Origin: Ptiloglossa arizonensis
Lineage: Eukaryota; Arthropoda; Insecta; Hymenoptera; Colletidae
Reading direction: 5' to 3'
NCBI RefSeq assembly: GCF_051014685.1
Contig: NW_027478875.1
Location: forward strand, 124,001 to 188,000
DNA length: 64,000 nucleotides
In this document: one piece after another, positions 45,647 to 58,387 of the stretch
Layout of the letters: every line of letters starts with the position of its first letter
How positions within the stretch are numbered: the stretch's first letter is position 1
Translations under genes and position numbers: made by a program
Notes under the pieces: generated by a model
Seen by the model: only the letters and a program-made list of their open reading frames with translations
Database searches by the model: none
Told to the model about the DNA's origin: nothing

Positions 45647-46530
45647 AGCGTTTGGAGCAGCAGAAGTGCGAAAAATTTGTTGCCTTCTTAACCATTTCTT
45701 AGCTTCAAACTCCCATATCTCGCGAACGGATTGACCTAACCCAAAAATTCCTATTGCATCTGATAATAGAAACTCGCCCGATTACAACGAAATGCGTATT
45801 TTTTCCCTAGGCCATTCTGGTTAAGCGTTTGAAGCAGCAGAATAGCGAATAATTTTTTGCCTTCTCAACCATTTCTTGGCTTCAAACTCCCATATCTCAC
45901 GGACGGATTGACCTAACCCAAAAATTCCTGTTGCGTGTGAAAGTAGAAACTCGCCCGATTACAACGGTACGTGTATTTTTTCCCTAGGCCATTCTGGTTA
46001 AGCGTTTGGAGCAGCAGAAGTGCGAAAAATTTGTTGTCTTCTCAACCATTTCTTAGCTTCAAACTCCCATATCTCGCGAACGAATTGACGTAATCCAAAA
46101 TTCCTATTGCATCTGAAAGTAGAAACTCGCCCGATTACAACGGTATGTGTATTTTTTCCCTAGGGCATTCTGGTTAAGCGTTTGGAGCAGCAGAATTGCG
46201 AAAAATTTTTTGCCTTCTCTACCATTTCTTGGTTTCAAACTCCCATATCTCGCGAACGGATTGACCTAACCCAAAAATTCCTATTGCATCTGAAAGTAGA
46301 AACTCGCCCGATTACAAGGGTATGTGTATTTTTTCCCTAGGCCATTCTGGTTAAGCGTTTGGAGCAGCAGAATTGCGAAAAATTTTTTGCTTTCTCAACC
46401 ATTTCTTGGCTTCAAACTCCCATATCTCGCGAACAGATTGACCTAACCCAAAAATTCCTGTTGCGTCTGAAAGTAGAAACACGCCCGATTGCAACGGTAT
46501 GTGCATTTTTTCCCTAGGCCATTCTGGTCA
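45647..46530 (+). repeat. Higher-order repeat, pentamer, copy 1 (884 bp)
   Basis: Monomers: TGTTGCC/CTTAACC with CTGATAATAG (45647), AGAATAGCGAATAATTT with CTCACGGACGG (45824), AGAAGTGCG with CGAATTGACG and a one-base deletion in the AAAATTCC run (46001, 176 bp), TCTACC/GGTTTC (46177), TTTGCTTTC with GATTGCAACGG and GGTCAAGCG (46354). Confidence 0.9.
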
Positions 46531-47415
46531 AGCGTTTGGAGCAGCAGAAGTGCGAAAAATTTGTTGCCTTCTTAACCATTTCTTAGCTTCAAACTCCCAT
46601 ATCTCGCGAACGGATTGACCTAACCCAAAAATTCCTATTGCATCTGATAATAGAAACTCGCCCGATTACAACGAAATGCGTATTTTTTCCCTAGGCCATT
46701 CTGGTTAAGCGTTTGAAGCAGCAGAATAGCGAATAATTTTTTGCCTTCTCAACCATTTCTTGGCTTCAAACTCCCATATCTCACGGACGGATTGACCTAA
46801 CCCAAAAATTCCTGTTGCGTGTGAAAGTAGAAACTCGCCCGATTACAACGGTACGTGTATTTTTTCCCTAGGCCATTCTGGTTAAGCGTTTGGAGCAGCA
46901 GAAGTGCGAAAAATTTGTTGTCTTCTCAACCATTTCTTAGCTTCAAACTCCCATATCTCGCGAACGGATTGACGTAATCCAAAATTTCCTATTGCATCTG
47001 AAAGTAGAAACTCGCCCGATTACAACGGTATGGGTATTTTTTCCCTAGGGCATTCTGGTTAAGCGTTTGGAGCAGCAGAATTGCGAAAAATTTTTTGCCT
47101 TCTCTACCATTTCTTGGTTTCAAACTCCCATATCTCGCGAACGGATTGACCTAACCCAAAAATTCCTATTGCATCTGAAAGTAGAAACTCGCCCGATTAC
47201 AAGGGTATGTGTATTTTTTCCCTAGGCCATTCTGGTTAAGCGTTTGGAGCAGCAGAATTGCGAAAAATTTTTTGCTTTCTCAACCATTTCTTGGCTTCAA
47301 ACTCCCATATCTCGCGAACAGATTGACCTAACCCAAAAATTCCTGTTGCGTCTGAAAGTAGAAACACGCCCGATTGCAACGGTATGTGCATTTTTTCCCT
47401 AGGCCATTCTGGTCA
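46531..47415 (+). repeat. Higher-order repeat, pentamer, copy 2 (885 bp)
   Basis: Same five monomers as the preceding unit without the one-base deletion; GTATGGGTATT near 47030 replaces GTATGTGTATT. A third, isolated copy lies at 35563-36447, about 10 kb upstream, showing that blocks are moved over distance and later amplified locally. Confidence 0.9.
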
Positions 47416-50400
47416 AGCGTTTGGAGCAGCAGAAGTGCGAAAAATTTGTTGCCTTCTTAACCATTTCTTAGCTTCAAACTCCCATATCTCGCGAACGGAT
47501 TGACCTAACCCAAAAATTCCTATTGCATCTGATAATAGAAACTCGCCCGATTACAACGAAATGCGTATTTTTTCCCTAGGCCATTCTGGTTAAGCGTTTG
47601 AAGCAGCAGAATAGCGAATAATTTTTTGCCTTCTCAACCATTTCTTGGCTTCAAACTCCCATATCTCGCGAACAGATTGACCTAACCCAAAAATTCCTGC
47701 TGCGTCTGAAAGTAGAAACTCACCCGATTACAACGATATGCGTATTTTTTCCCTAAGCCATTCTGGTTAAGCGTTTGGAGCAGCAGAATTGCGAAAAATC
47801 TTTTGCCTTCTCAACCATTTCTTGGCTTCAAACTCCCATATCTCGCGAACGGATTGACCTAACCCAAAAATTCCTATTGCATCTGAAAGTAGAAACTCGC
47901 CCGATTACAGCGGTATGTGTATTTTTTCCCTAGGCAATTCTGGTTAAGGGTTTGGAGCAGCAGAATTGCGAAAAATTTTTTGTCTTCTCAACCATTTCTT
48001 GGCTTCAAACTCCCATATCTCGCGAACGGATTGACCTAACCCAAAAATTCCTGTTGCATCTGAAAGTAGAAACTCGCCCGATTACAACGGTATGTGTATT
48101 TTTTCCATAGGCCATTCTGGTTAAGGGTTTGGAGCAGCAGAATTGCGAAAAATTTTTTGTCTTCTCAACCATTTCTTGGCTTCAAACTCCCATATCTCGC
48201 GGACAGATTGACCTAACCCAAAAATTCCTGTTGCGTGTGAAAGTAGAAACTCGCCCGATTACAACGGTATGTGTACTTTTTCCCTAGCCCATTCTGGTTA
48301 AGCGTTTGGAGCAGCAGAATTGCGAAAAATTTGTTGTCTTCTCAACCATTTCTTGGCTTCAAACTCCCATATCTCGCGAACGGATTGACCAAACCCAGAA
48401 GTTCCTGCTGCGTCTGAAAGTAGAAACTCACCCGATTACAACGATATGCGTATTTTTTCCCTAAGCCATTCTGGTTAAGCGTTTGGAGCAGCAGAATTGC
48501 GAAAAATCTTTCGCCTTCTCAACCATTTCCTGGCTTCAAACTCCCATATCTCGCGAACGGATTGACCTAACCCAAAAATTCCTATTGCATCTGAAAGTAG
48601 AAACTCGCCCGATTACAGCGGTATGTGTATTTTTTCCCTAGGCAATTCTGGTTAAGGGTTTGGAGCAGCAGAATTGCGAAAAATTTTTTGTCTTCTCAAC
48701 CATTTCTTGGCTTCAAACTCCCATATCTCGCGAACGGATTGACCTAACCCAAAAATTCCTGTTGCATCTGAAAGTAGAAACTCGCCCGATTACAACGGTA
48801 TGTGTATTTTTTCCATAGGCCATTCTGGTTAAGGGTTTGGAGCAGCAGAATTGCGAAAAATTTTTTGTCTTCTCAACCATTTCTTGGCTTCAAACTCCCA
48901 TATCTCGCGGACGGATTGACCTAACCCAAAAATTCCTGTTGCGTGTGAAAGTAGAAACTCGCCCGATTACAACGGTACGTGTATTTTTTCCCTAGGCCAT
49001 TCTGGTTAAGCGTTTGGAGCAGCAGAAGTGCGAAAAATTTGTTGTCTTCTCAACCATTTCTTAGCTTCAAACTCCCATATCTCGCGAACGGATTGACGTA
49101 ATCCAAAATTTCCTATTGCATCTGAAAGTAGAAACTCGCCCGATTACAACGGTATGTGTATTTTTTCCCTAGGGCATTCTGGTTAAGCGTTTGGAGCAGC
49201 AGAATTGCGAAAAATTTTTTGCCTTCTCTACCATTTCTTGGTTTCAAACTCCCATATCTCGCGAACGGATTGACCAAACCCAGAAGTTCCTGCTGCGTCT
49301 GAAAGTAGAAACTCACCCGATTACAACGATATGCGTATTTTTTCCCTAAGCCATTCTGGTTAAGCGTTTGGAGCAGCAGAATTGCGAAAAATTTTTTGTC
49401 TTCTCAACCATTTCTTGGCTTCAAACTCCCATATCTCGCGAACGGATTGACCAAACCCAAAAATTCCTGTTGCGTGTGAAAGTAGAAACTCGCCCGATTA
49501 CAACGGTATGCGTATTTTTTCCCTAAGCCATTCTGGTTAAGCGTTTGGAGCAGCAGAATTGCGAAAAATCTTTTGCCTTCTCAACCATTTCTTGGCTTCA
49601 AACTCCCATATCTCGCGAACGGATTGACCTAACCCAAAAATTCCTATTGCATCTGAAAGTAGAAACTCGCCCGATTACAGCGGTATGTGTATTTTTTCCC
49701 TAGGCAATTCTGGTTAAGGGTTTGGAGCAGCAGAATTGCGAAAAATTTTTTGTCTTCTCAACCATTTCTTGGCTTCAAACTCCCATATCTCGCGAACGGA
49801 TTGACCTAACCCAAAAATTCCTGTTGCATCTGAAAGTAGAAACTCGCCCGATTACAACGGTATGTGTATTTTTTCCATAGGCCATTCTGGTTAAGGGTTT
49901 GGAGCAGCAGAATTGCGAAAAATTTTTTGTCTTCTCAACCATTTCTTGGCTTCAAACTCCCATATCTCGCGGACGGATTGACCTAACCCAAAAATTCCTG
50001 TTGCGTGTGAAAGTAGAAACTCGCCCGATTACAACGGTATGTGTACTTTTTCCCTAGCCCATTCTGGTTAAGCGTTTGGAGCAGCAGAATTGCGAAAAAT
50101 TTTTTGCCTTCTCTACCATTTCTTGGTTTCAAACTCCCATATCTCGCGAACGGATTGACCAAACCCAGAAGTTCCTGCTGCGTCTGAAAGTAGAAACTCA
50201 CCCGATTACAACGATATGCGTATTTTTTCCCTAAGCCATTCTGGTTAAGCGTTTGGAGCAGCAGAATTGCGAAAAATCTTTCGCCTTCTCAACCATTTCC
50301 TGGCTTCAAACTCCCATATCTCGCGAACGGATTGACCTAACCCAAAAATTCCTATTGCATCTGAAAGTAGAAACTCGCCCGATTACAGCGGTATGTGTAT

Positions 50401-51133
50401 TTTTTCCCTAGGCAATTCTGGTTAAGGTGTTTGGAGCAGCAGAATTGCGAAAAATTTTTTGTCTTCTCAACCATTTCTTGGCTTCAAACTCCCATATCTC
50501 GCGAACGGATTGACCTAACCCAAAAATTCCTGTTGCATCTGAAAGTAGAAACTCGCCCGATTACAACGGTATGTGTATTTTTTCCATAGGCCATTCTGGT
50601 TAAGGGTTTGGAGCAGCAGAATTGCGAAAAATTTTTTGTCTTCTCAACCATTTCTTGGCTTCAAACTCCCATATCTCGCGGACGGATTGACCTAACCCAA
50701 AAATTCCTGTTGCGTGTGAAAGTAGAAACTCGCCCGATTACAACGGTACGTGTATTTTTTCCCTAGGCCATTCTGGTTAAGCGTTTGGAGCAGCAGAAGT
50801 GCGAAAAATTTGTTGTCTTCTCAACCATTTCTTAGCTTCAAACTCCCATATCTCGCGAACGGATTGACGTAATCCAAAATTTCCTATTGCATCTGAAAGT
50901 AGAAACTCGCCCGATTACAACGGTATGTGTATTTTTTCCCTAGGGCATTCTGGTTAAGCGTTTGGAGCAGCAGAATTGCGAAAAATTTTTTGCCTTCTCT
51001 ACCATTTCTTGGTTTCAAACTCCCATATCTCGCGAACGGATTGACCTAACCCAAAAATTCCTATTGCATCTGAAAGTAGAAACTCGCCCGATTACAAGGG
51101 TATGTGTATTTTTTCCCTAGGCCATTCTGGTTA
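47416..51133 (+). repeat. Zone built from repeated 531-bp trimers and linker monomers
   Basis: The AATCTT / TAAGGG / TAAGGG trimer occurs four times (47770-48300, 48478-49008, 49540-50070, and 50248-50779, which is one base longer through TAAGGTGTTTGG at 50425). One to three other monomers separate the copies. The linkers at 49186 and 50071 are hybrids: they begin TCTACC/GGTTTC and end GACCAAACCCAGAAG with GATATGCG. After the last trimer, AGAAGTGCG and TCTACC/GGTTTC monomers lead into the next patch. Confidence 0.85.
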
Positions 51134-52730
51134 AGCGTTTGGAGCAGCAGAATTACGAAAAATTTTTTGCTTTCTCAAGCATTTCTTGGCTTCAAACTCC
51201 CATATCTCGCGAACGGATTGACCTAACCCAAAAATTCCTATTGCATCTGAAAGTAGAAACTCGCCCCATTACAACGGTATGTGTATTTTTTCCCTAGGCC
51301 ATTCTGGTTATGCGTTTGGAGCAGCAGAAATGCGAAAAAATTTTTGCCTTCTCAACCATTTCTTGTCCTCAAACTCCCAAATCTCGCGAACGGGTTGACC
51401 TAACCCAAAAATTTCTATTGCATCTGAAAGTAGAAACTCACCCGATTATAAAGGTATGTGTATTTTTTCCCTAGGCCATTCTGGTTAAGCGTTTGGAGCA
51501 GCAGAATTGCGAAAAATTTTTTGCCTTCTCAACCATTTCTTAGCTTCAAACTCCCAAATCACGCGAACGGATTGACGTAACCCAAAAATTCCTATTGCAT
51601 CTGAAAGTAGAAACTCGCCCGATTACAACGATATGCGTATTTTTTCCCTAGGCCATTCTGGTTAATCGTTTGAAGCAGCAGAATAGCGAATAATTTTTTG
51701 CCTTCTCAACCATTTCTTGGCTTCAAACTCCCATATCTCGCGAACGGATTGACCTAACCCAAAAATTCCTGTTGCATCTGAAAGAAGAAGCTCGCCCGAT
51801 TACAACGGTATGTGTATTTTTTCCCTAGGCCATTCTGGTCAAGCGTTTGAAGCAGCAGAATAGCGAACAATTTTTTGCCTTCTCAACCATTTCTTGGCTT
51901 CAAACTCCCATATCTCGCGAACAGATTGACCTAACCCAAAAATTCCTGTTGCGTCTGAAAGTAGAAACACGCCCGATTACAACGGTATGTGCATTTTTTC
52001 CCTAGGCCATTCTGGTCAAGCGTTTGGAGCAGCAGAAGTGCGAAAAATTTGTTGCCTTCTTAACCATTTCTTAGCTCCAAACTCCCATATCTCGCGAACG
52101 GATTGACCTAACCCAAAAATTCCTATTGCATCTGATAATAGAAACTCGCCCGATTACAACGGTATGTGTATTTTTTCCCTAGGCCATTCTGGTTAAGCGC
52201 TTGGAGCAGCAGAATTACGAAAAATTTTTTGCCTTCTCAACCATTTCTTGGCTTCAAACTCCCATATCTCGCGAACGGATTGACCAAACCCAGAAGTTCC
52301 TGCTGCGTCTGAAAGTAGAAACTCACCCGATTACAACGATATGCGTATTTTTTCCCTAAGCCATTCTGGTTAAGCGTTTGGAGCAGCAGAATTGCGAAAA
52401 ATCTTTTGCCTTCTCAACCATTTCTTGGCTTCAAACTCCCATATCTCGCGAACGGATTGACCTAACCCAAAAATTCCTATTGCATCTGAAAGTAGAAACT
52501 CGCCCGATTACAGCGGTATGTGTATTTTTTCCCTAGGCAATTCTGGTTAAGGGTTTGGAGCAGCAGAATTGCGAAAAATTTTTTGTCTTCTCAACCATTT
52601 CTTGGCTTCAAACTCCCATATCTCGCGAACGGATTGACCTAACCCAAAAATTCCTGTTGCATCTGAAAGTAGAAACTCGCCCGATTACAACGGTACGTGT
52701 ATTTTTTCCCTAGCCCATTCTGGTTAAGCG
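51134..52730 (+). repeat. Divergent monomer patch, copy 2
   Basis: Follows the order of the patch at 43169-45115: a TTTGCTTTC monomer with GCCCCATTAC, the AGAAATGCGAAAAAATTTT monomer (51311, 7611 bp or 43 x 177 after its partner at 43700), a CCCAAATCACGCG monomer, AGAATAGCGAATAATTT, AGAATAGCGAACAATTT, TGTTGCC/CTTAACC and a CGCTTGG monomer, then part of the AATCTT trimer. It lacks the extra dimer of the first copy. Confidence 0.85.
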
Positions 52731-55024
52731 TTTGGAGCAGCAGAAGTGCGAAAAAGTTGTTGTCTTCTCAACCATTTCTTAGCTTCAAACTCCCATATCT
52801 CGCGAACGGATTAACCAAACCCAGAAGTTCCTGCTGCGTCTGAAAGTAGAAACTCGCCCGATTACAACGATATGTGTATTTTTTCCCTAGGCCATTCTTG
52901 TTAAGCGTTAGGAGCAGCAGAAGTGCGAAAAATTTGTTGTCTTCTCAACCATTTCTTAGCTTCAAACTCCCATATCTCGCGAACGGATTGACCAAACCCA
53001 GAAGTTCCTGCTGCGTCTGAAAGTAGAAACTCGCCCGATTACAACGATATGCGTATTTTTTCCCTAGGCCATTCTGGTTAAGCGTTTGGAGCAGCAGAAT
53101 TGCGACAAATTTTTTGCCTTCTCAACCATTTCTTGGCTTCAAACTCCCATATCTCGCGAACGGATTGACCAAACCCAGAAGTTCCTGCTGCGTCTGAAAG
53201 TAGAAACTCACCCGATTACAACGATATGCGTATTTTTTCCCTAAGCCATTCTGGTTAAGCGTTTGGAGCAGCAGAATTGCGAAAAATCTTTCGCCTTCTC
53301 AACCATTTCTTGGCTTCAAACTCCCATATCTCGCGAACGGATTGACCTAACCCAAAAATTCCTATTGCATCTGAAAGTAGAAACTCGCCCGATTACAGCG
53401 GTATGTGTATTTTTTCCCTAGGCAATTCTGGTTAAGGGTTTGGAGCAGCAGAATTGCGAAACATTTTTTGTCTTCTCAACCATTTCTTGGCTTCAAACTC
53501 CCATATCTCGCGAACGGATTGGCCTAACCCAAAAATTCCTGTTGCATCTGAAAGTAGAAACTCGCCCGATTACAACGGTATGTGTATTTTTTCCATAGGC
53601 CATTCTGGTTAAGGGTTTGGAGCAGCAGAATTGCGAAAAATTTTTTGTCTTCTCAACCATTTCTTGGCTTCAAACTCCCATATCTCGCGGACGGATTGAC
53701 CTAACCCAAAAATTCCTGTTGCGTGTGAAAGTAGAAACTCGCCCGATTACAACGGTACGTGTATTTTTTCCCTAGCCCATTCTGGTTAAGCGTTTGGAGC
53801 AGCAGAATTGCGAAAAATTTGTTGTCTTCTCAACCATTTCTTAGCTTCAAAGTCCCATATCTCGCGAACGGATTGACCAAACCCAAAAATTCCTGTTGCG
53901 TGTGAAAGTAGAAACTCGCCCGATTACAACGGTACGTGCATTTTTTCCCTAGCCCATTCTGGTTAAGCGTTTGGAGCAGCAGAATTGCGAAAAATTTTTT
54001 GTCTTCTCAACCATTTCTTAGCTTCAAAGTCCCATATCTCGCGAACGGATTGACCAAACCCAAAAATTCCTGCTGCGTCTGAAAGTAGAAACTCGCCCGA
54101 TTATAACGATATGCGTATTTTTTCCCTAGGCCATTCTGGTTCAGCGTTTGGAGCAGCAGAATTGCGAAAAATGTTTTGCCTTCTCAACCATTTCTTGTCT
54201 TCAAACTCCCATATCTCACGGACGGATTGACCTAACCCAAAAATTCCTATTGCGTCTGAAAGTAGAAACTCGCCCGATTACAACGGTATGTGTATTTTTT
54301 CCCTAGGCCATTCTGGTTAAGCGTTTGGAGCAGCGGAATTGCAAAAATTTTTTGCCTTCTCAACCATTTCTTGGCTCCAAAGTCCCATATCTTGCGAACG
54401 GATAGACCTAACCCAAAAATTCCTATTGCATCTGAAAGTAGAAACTCGCCCGATTACAACGGTACGTGTATTTTTCCCTTAGGCCATTCTGGTTAAGCGA
54501 TTGGAGCAGCAGAAGTGGAAAAATTTATTGTCTTCTCAACCATTTCTTCGCTTCAAACTCCCAAATCTCGCGAACGGATTGACGTAACCCAAAAATTCCT
54601 ATTGCATCTGAAAGTAGAAACTCGCCCGATTACAACGGTACGTGTATTTTTTCCCTAGGCCATTCTGGTTATGCGTTTGGAGCAGCAGAAATGCGAAAAA
54701 ATTTTTGCCTTCTCAACCATTTCTTGTCCTCAAACTCCCAAATCTCGCGAACGGGTTGACCTAACCCAAAAATTTCTATTGCATCTGAAAGTAGAAACTC
54801 GCCCGATTACAACGGTATGTGTATTTTTTCCCTAGGCCATTCTGGTTAAGCGTTTGGAGCAGCAGAATTGCGAAAAATTTTTTGCCTTCTCAACCATTTC
54901 TTAGCTTCAAACTCCAAATCTCGCGAACGGATTGACGTAACCCAAAAATTCCTATTGCATCTGAAAGTAGAAACTCGCCCGATTACAGCGGTATGTGTAT
55001 TTTTTCCCTAGGCAATTCTGGTTA
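52731..55024 (+). repeat. Disordered satellite zone, about 13 monomers
   Basis: No clear higher-order period. Several monomers share GACCAAACCCAGAAG or GTGTGAAAG. Singular changes include GGATTAACC (near 52810), GTTCAGCG (near 54139), GCAGCGGAATTGC (near 54331), GTGGAAAAATTTATTG (near 54515) and a two-base deletion giving ACTCCAAATCTCG (near 54911). The AGAAATGCGAAAAAATTTT monomer appears a third time at about 54672. The higher number of private changes suggests an older, less homogenised segment. Confidence 0.8.
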
Positions 55025-55732
55025 AGGGTTTGGAGCAGCAGAATAGCGAAAAATTTTTTGTCTTCTCAACCATTTCTTGGCTTCAAACTCCCATATCTCG
55101 CGAACGGATTGACCTAACCCAAAAATTCCTGTTGCATCTGAAAGTAGAAACTCGCCCGATTACAACGGTATGTGTATTTTTTCCATAGGCCATTCTGGTT
55201 AAGCGTTTGGAGCAGCAGAAGTGCGAAAAATTTGTTGCCTTCTTAACCATTTCTTAGCTTCAAACTCCCATATCACGCGAACGGATTGACCTAACCCAAA
55301 AGTTCCTGTTGCGTCTGAAAGTAGAAACTCGCCCGATTACAACGGTATGTGTATTTTTTCCCTAGGCCATTCTAGTTAAGCGTTTGGAGCAGCAGTAGTG
55401 CGAACAATTTGTTGTCTTCTTTACCATTTCTTAGCTTCAAACTCCCATATCTCGCGAACGGATTGACCTAACCCAAAAATTCCTGTTGCATCTGAAAGAA
55501 GAAACTCGCCCGATTACAACGGTATGTGTGTTTTTTCCCTAGGCCATTCTGGTTAAGCGTTTGAAGCAGCGGAATAGCGAACAATTTTTTGCCTTCTCAA
55601 CCATTTCTTGGTTTCAAACTCCCATATCTCGCGAACGGATTGACCTAACCCAAAAATTCCTGTTGCATCTGAAAGAAGAAACTCGCCCGATTAGAACGGT
55701 ATGTGTATTTTTTCCCTAGGGCATTGTGGTCA
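55025..55732 (+). repeat. Nonamer HOR, partial leading unit (zeta-eta-theta-iota)
   Basis: Four monomers corresponding to the last four of the nonamer below. Zeta has TAAGGGTTTGG, AGCGAAAAATTTTTTGTC and CCATAGG. Eta has TGTTGCC, CTTAACC, ATCACGCG and AAAGTTCC. Theta has AGTAGTGCGAACAATTTG and TTTACC. Iota has GCAGCGGAATAGCGAAC, GAAGAAAC and GCATTGTGG. Confidence 0.88.
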
Positions 55733-57325
55733 AGCGTTTGAAGCAGCAGAATAGCGAACAATTTTTTGCCTTCTCAACCATTTCTTGGTTTCAAGCTCCC
55801 ATATCTCGCGAACGGATTGACCTAACCCAAAAATTCCTGTTGCGTCTGAAAGTAGAAACACGCCCGATTACAACGGTATGTGTATTTTTTGCCTAGGCCA
55901 TTCTGGTTAAGCATTTGGAGCAGCAGAATAGCGAAAAATTGTTTGCCTTCTCAACCATTTCTTGGCTTCAAACTCCCATTTCTCGCGACCGGATTGACCT
56001 AACCCAAAAATTCCTGTTGGGTCTGAAAGTAGAAACTCGCCCGATTACAACGGTATGTGTATTTCTTCCCTAGGCCATTCTGGTTAAGCGTTTGGAGCAG
56101 CAGAATTGCGAAAAATTTTTTGCCTTCTCAACCATTTCTTGGCTTCAAACTCCCATATCTCGCGAACGGATTGATCAAACCCAGAAGTTCCTGCTGCGTC
56201 TGAAAGTAGAAACTCACCCGATTACAACGATATGCGTATTTTTTCCCTAGGCCATTCTGGTTAAGCGTTTGGAGCAGCAGAATTGCGAAAAATGTTTTGC
56301 CTTCTCAACAATTTCATGGTTTCAAACTCCCATATCTCGCGAACGGATCGACCTAACCCAAAAATTCCTATTGCATCTGAAAGTAGAAACTCGCCCGATT
56401 ACAGCGGTATGTGTATTTTTTCCCTAGGCAATTCTGGTTAAGCGTTAGGAGCAGCAGAATTGCGAAAAATTTTTTGCCTTCTCAACCATTTCTTGGCTTC
56501 AAACTCCCATATCTCGCGAACGGATTGACTTAACCCAAAAATTCCTGTTGCATCTGAAAGTAGAAGCTCGTCCGATTACAACGGTATGTGTATTTTTTCC
56601 CTAGGCAATTCTGGTTAAGGGTTTGGAGCAGCAGAATAGCGAAAAATTTTTTGTCTTCTCAACCATTTCTTGGCTTCAAACTCCCATATCTCGCGAACGG
56701 ATTGACCTAACCCAAAAATTCCTGTTGCATCTGAAAGTAGAAACTCGCCCGATTACAACGGTATGTGTATTTTTTCCATAGGCCATTCTGGTTAAGCGTT
56801 TGGAGCAGCAGAAGTGCGAAAAATTTGTTGCCTTCTTAACCATTTCTTAGCTTCAAACTCCCATATCACGCGAACGGATTGACCTAACCCAAAAGTTCCT
56901 GTTGCGTCTGAAAGTAGAAACTCGCCCGATTACAACGGTATGTGTATTTTTTCCCTAGGCCATTCTAGTTAAGCGTTTGGAGCAGCAGTAGTGCGAACAA
57001 TTTGTTGTCTTCTTTACCATTTCTTAGCTTCAAACTCCCATATCTCGCGAACGGATTGACCTAACCCAAAAATTCCTGTTGCATCTGAAAGAAGAAACTC
57101 GCCCGATTACAACGGTATGTGTATTTTTTCCCTAGGCCATTCTGGTTAAGCGTTTGAAGCAGCGGAATAGCGAACAATTTTTTGCCTTCTCAACCATTTC
57201 TTGGCTTCAAACTCCCATATCTCGCGAACGGATTGACCTAACCCAAAAATTCCTGTTGCATCTGAAAGAAGAAACTCGCCCGATTAGAACGGTATGTGTA
57301 TTTTTTCCCTAGGGCATTGTGGTCA
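55733..57325 (+). repeat. Nonamer HOR, unit 1, full 9-mer (1593 bp)
   Basis: Monomers: alpha 55733 (AGAATAGCGAACAATTT, GGTTTCAAGCTCCC), beta 55910 (AGCATTTGG, ATTGTTTGCC, CCATTTCTCGCG, TTGGGTCTG), gamma 56087 (GATCAAACCCAGAAG, GATATGCG), delta 56264 (AATGTTTTGCC, AACAATTTCATGG, GGATCGACC), epsilon 56441 (GTTAGGAGC, GACTTAACCC), zeta 56618, eta 56795, theta 56972, iota 57149. The CAAGCTCCC marker of alpha recurs after exactly 9 x 177 bp. Confidence 0.93.
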
Positions 57326-58387
57326 AGCGTTTGAAGCAGCAGAATAGCGAACAATTTTTTGCCTTCTCAACCATTTCTTGGTTTCAAGCTCCCATATCTC
57401 GCGAACGGATTGACCTAACCCAAAAATTCCTGTTGCGTCTGAAAGTAGAAACACGCCCGATTACAACGGTATGTGTATTTTTTGCCTAGGCCATTCTGGT
57501 TAAGCATTTGGAGCAGCAGAATAGCGAAAAATTGTTTGCCTTCTCAACCATTTCTTGGCTTCAAACTCCCATTTCTCGCGAACGGATCGACCTAACCCAG
57601 AAGTTCCTGCTGCGTCTGAAAGTAGAAACTCACCCGATTACAACGATATGCGTATTTTTTCCCTAGGCCATTCTGGTTAAGCGTTTGGAGCAGCAGAATT
57701 GCGAAAAATGTTTTGCCTTCTCAACAATTTCATGGTTTCAAACTCCCATATCTCGCGAACGGATCGACCTAACCCAAAAATTCCTATTGCATCTGAAAGT
57801 AGAAACTCGCCCGATTACAGCGGTATGTGTATTTTTTCCCTAGGCAATTCTGGTTAAGCGTTAGGAGCAGCAGAATTGCGAAAAATTTGTTGCCTTCTTA
57901 ACCATTTCTTAGCTTCAAACTCCCATATCACGCGAACGGATTGACCTAACCCAAAAGTTCCTGTTGCGTCTGAAAGTAGAAACTCGCCCGATTACAACGG
58001 TATGTGTATTTTTTCCCTAGGCCATTCTAGTTAAGCGTTTGGAGCAGCAGTAGTGCGAACAATTTGTTGTCTTCTTTACCATTTCTTAGCTTCAAACTCC
58101 CATATCTCGCGAACGGATTGACCTAACCCAAAAATTCCTGTTGCATCTGAAAGAAGAAACTCGCCCGATTACAACGGTATGTGTATTTTTTCCCTAGGCC
58201 ATTCTGGTTAAGCGTTTGAAGCAGCGGAATAGCGAACAATTTTTTGCCTTCTCAACCATTTCTTGGCTTCAAACTCCCATATCTCGCGAACGGATTGACC
58301 TAACCCAAAAATTCCTGCTGCATCTGAAAGAAGAAACTCGCCCGATTAGAACGGTATGTGTATTTTTTCCCTAGGGCATTGTGGTCA
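57326..58387 (+). repeat. Nonamer HOR, unit 2, contracted to a 6-mer (1062 bp)
   Basis: Order: alpha, a beta/gamma hybrid (57503), delta, an epsilon/eta hybrid (57857), theta, iota. Two contractions removed one and two monomers respectively, and each left a hybrid at the junction. Confidence 0.92.

Noticed and set aside
46091..46105. One-base deletion in the AAAATTCC run as a functional frameshift
   Set aside because: There is no gene here. It is a length variant of one satellite monomer, and the neighbouring pentamer copy lacks it.
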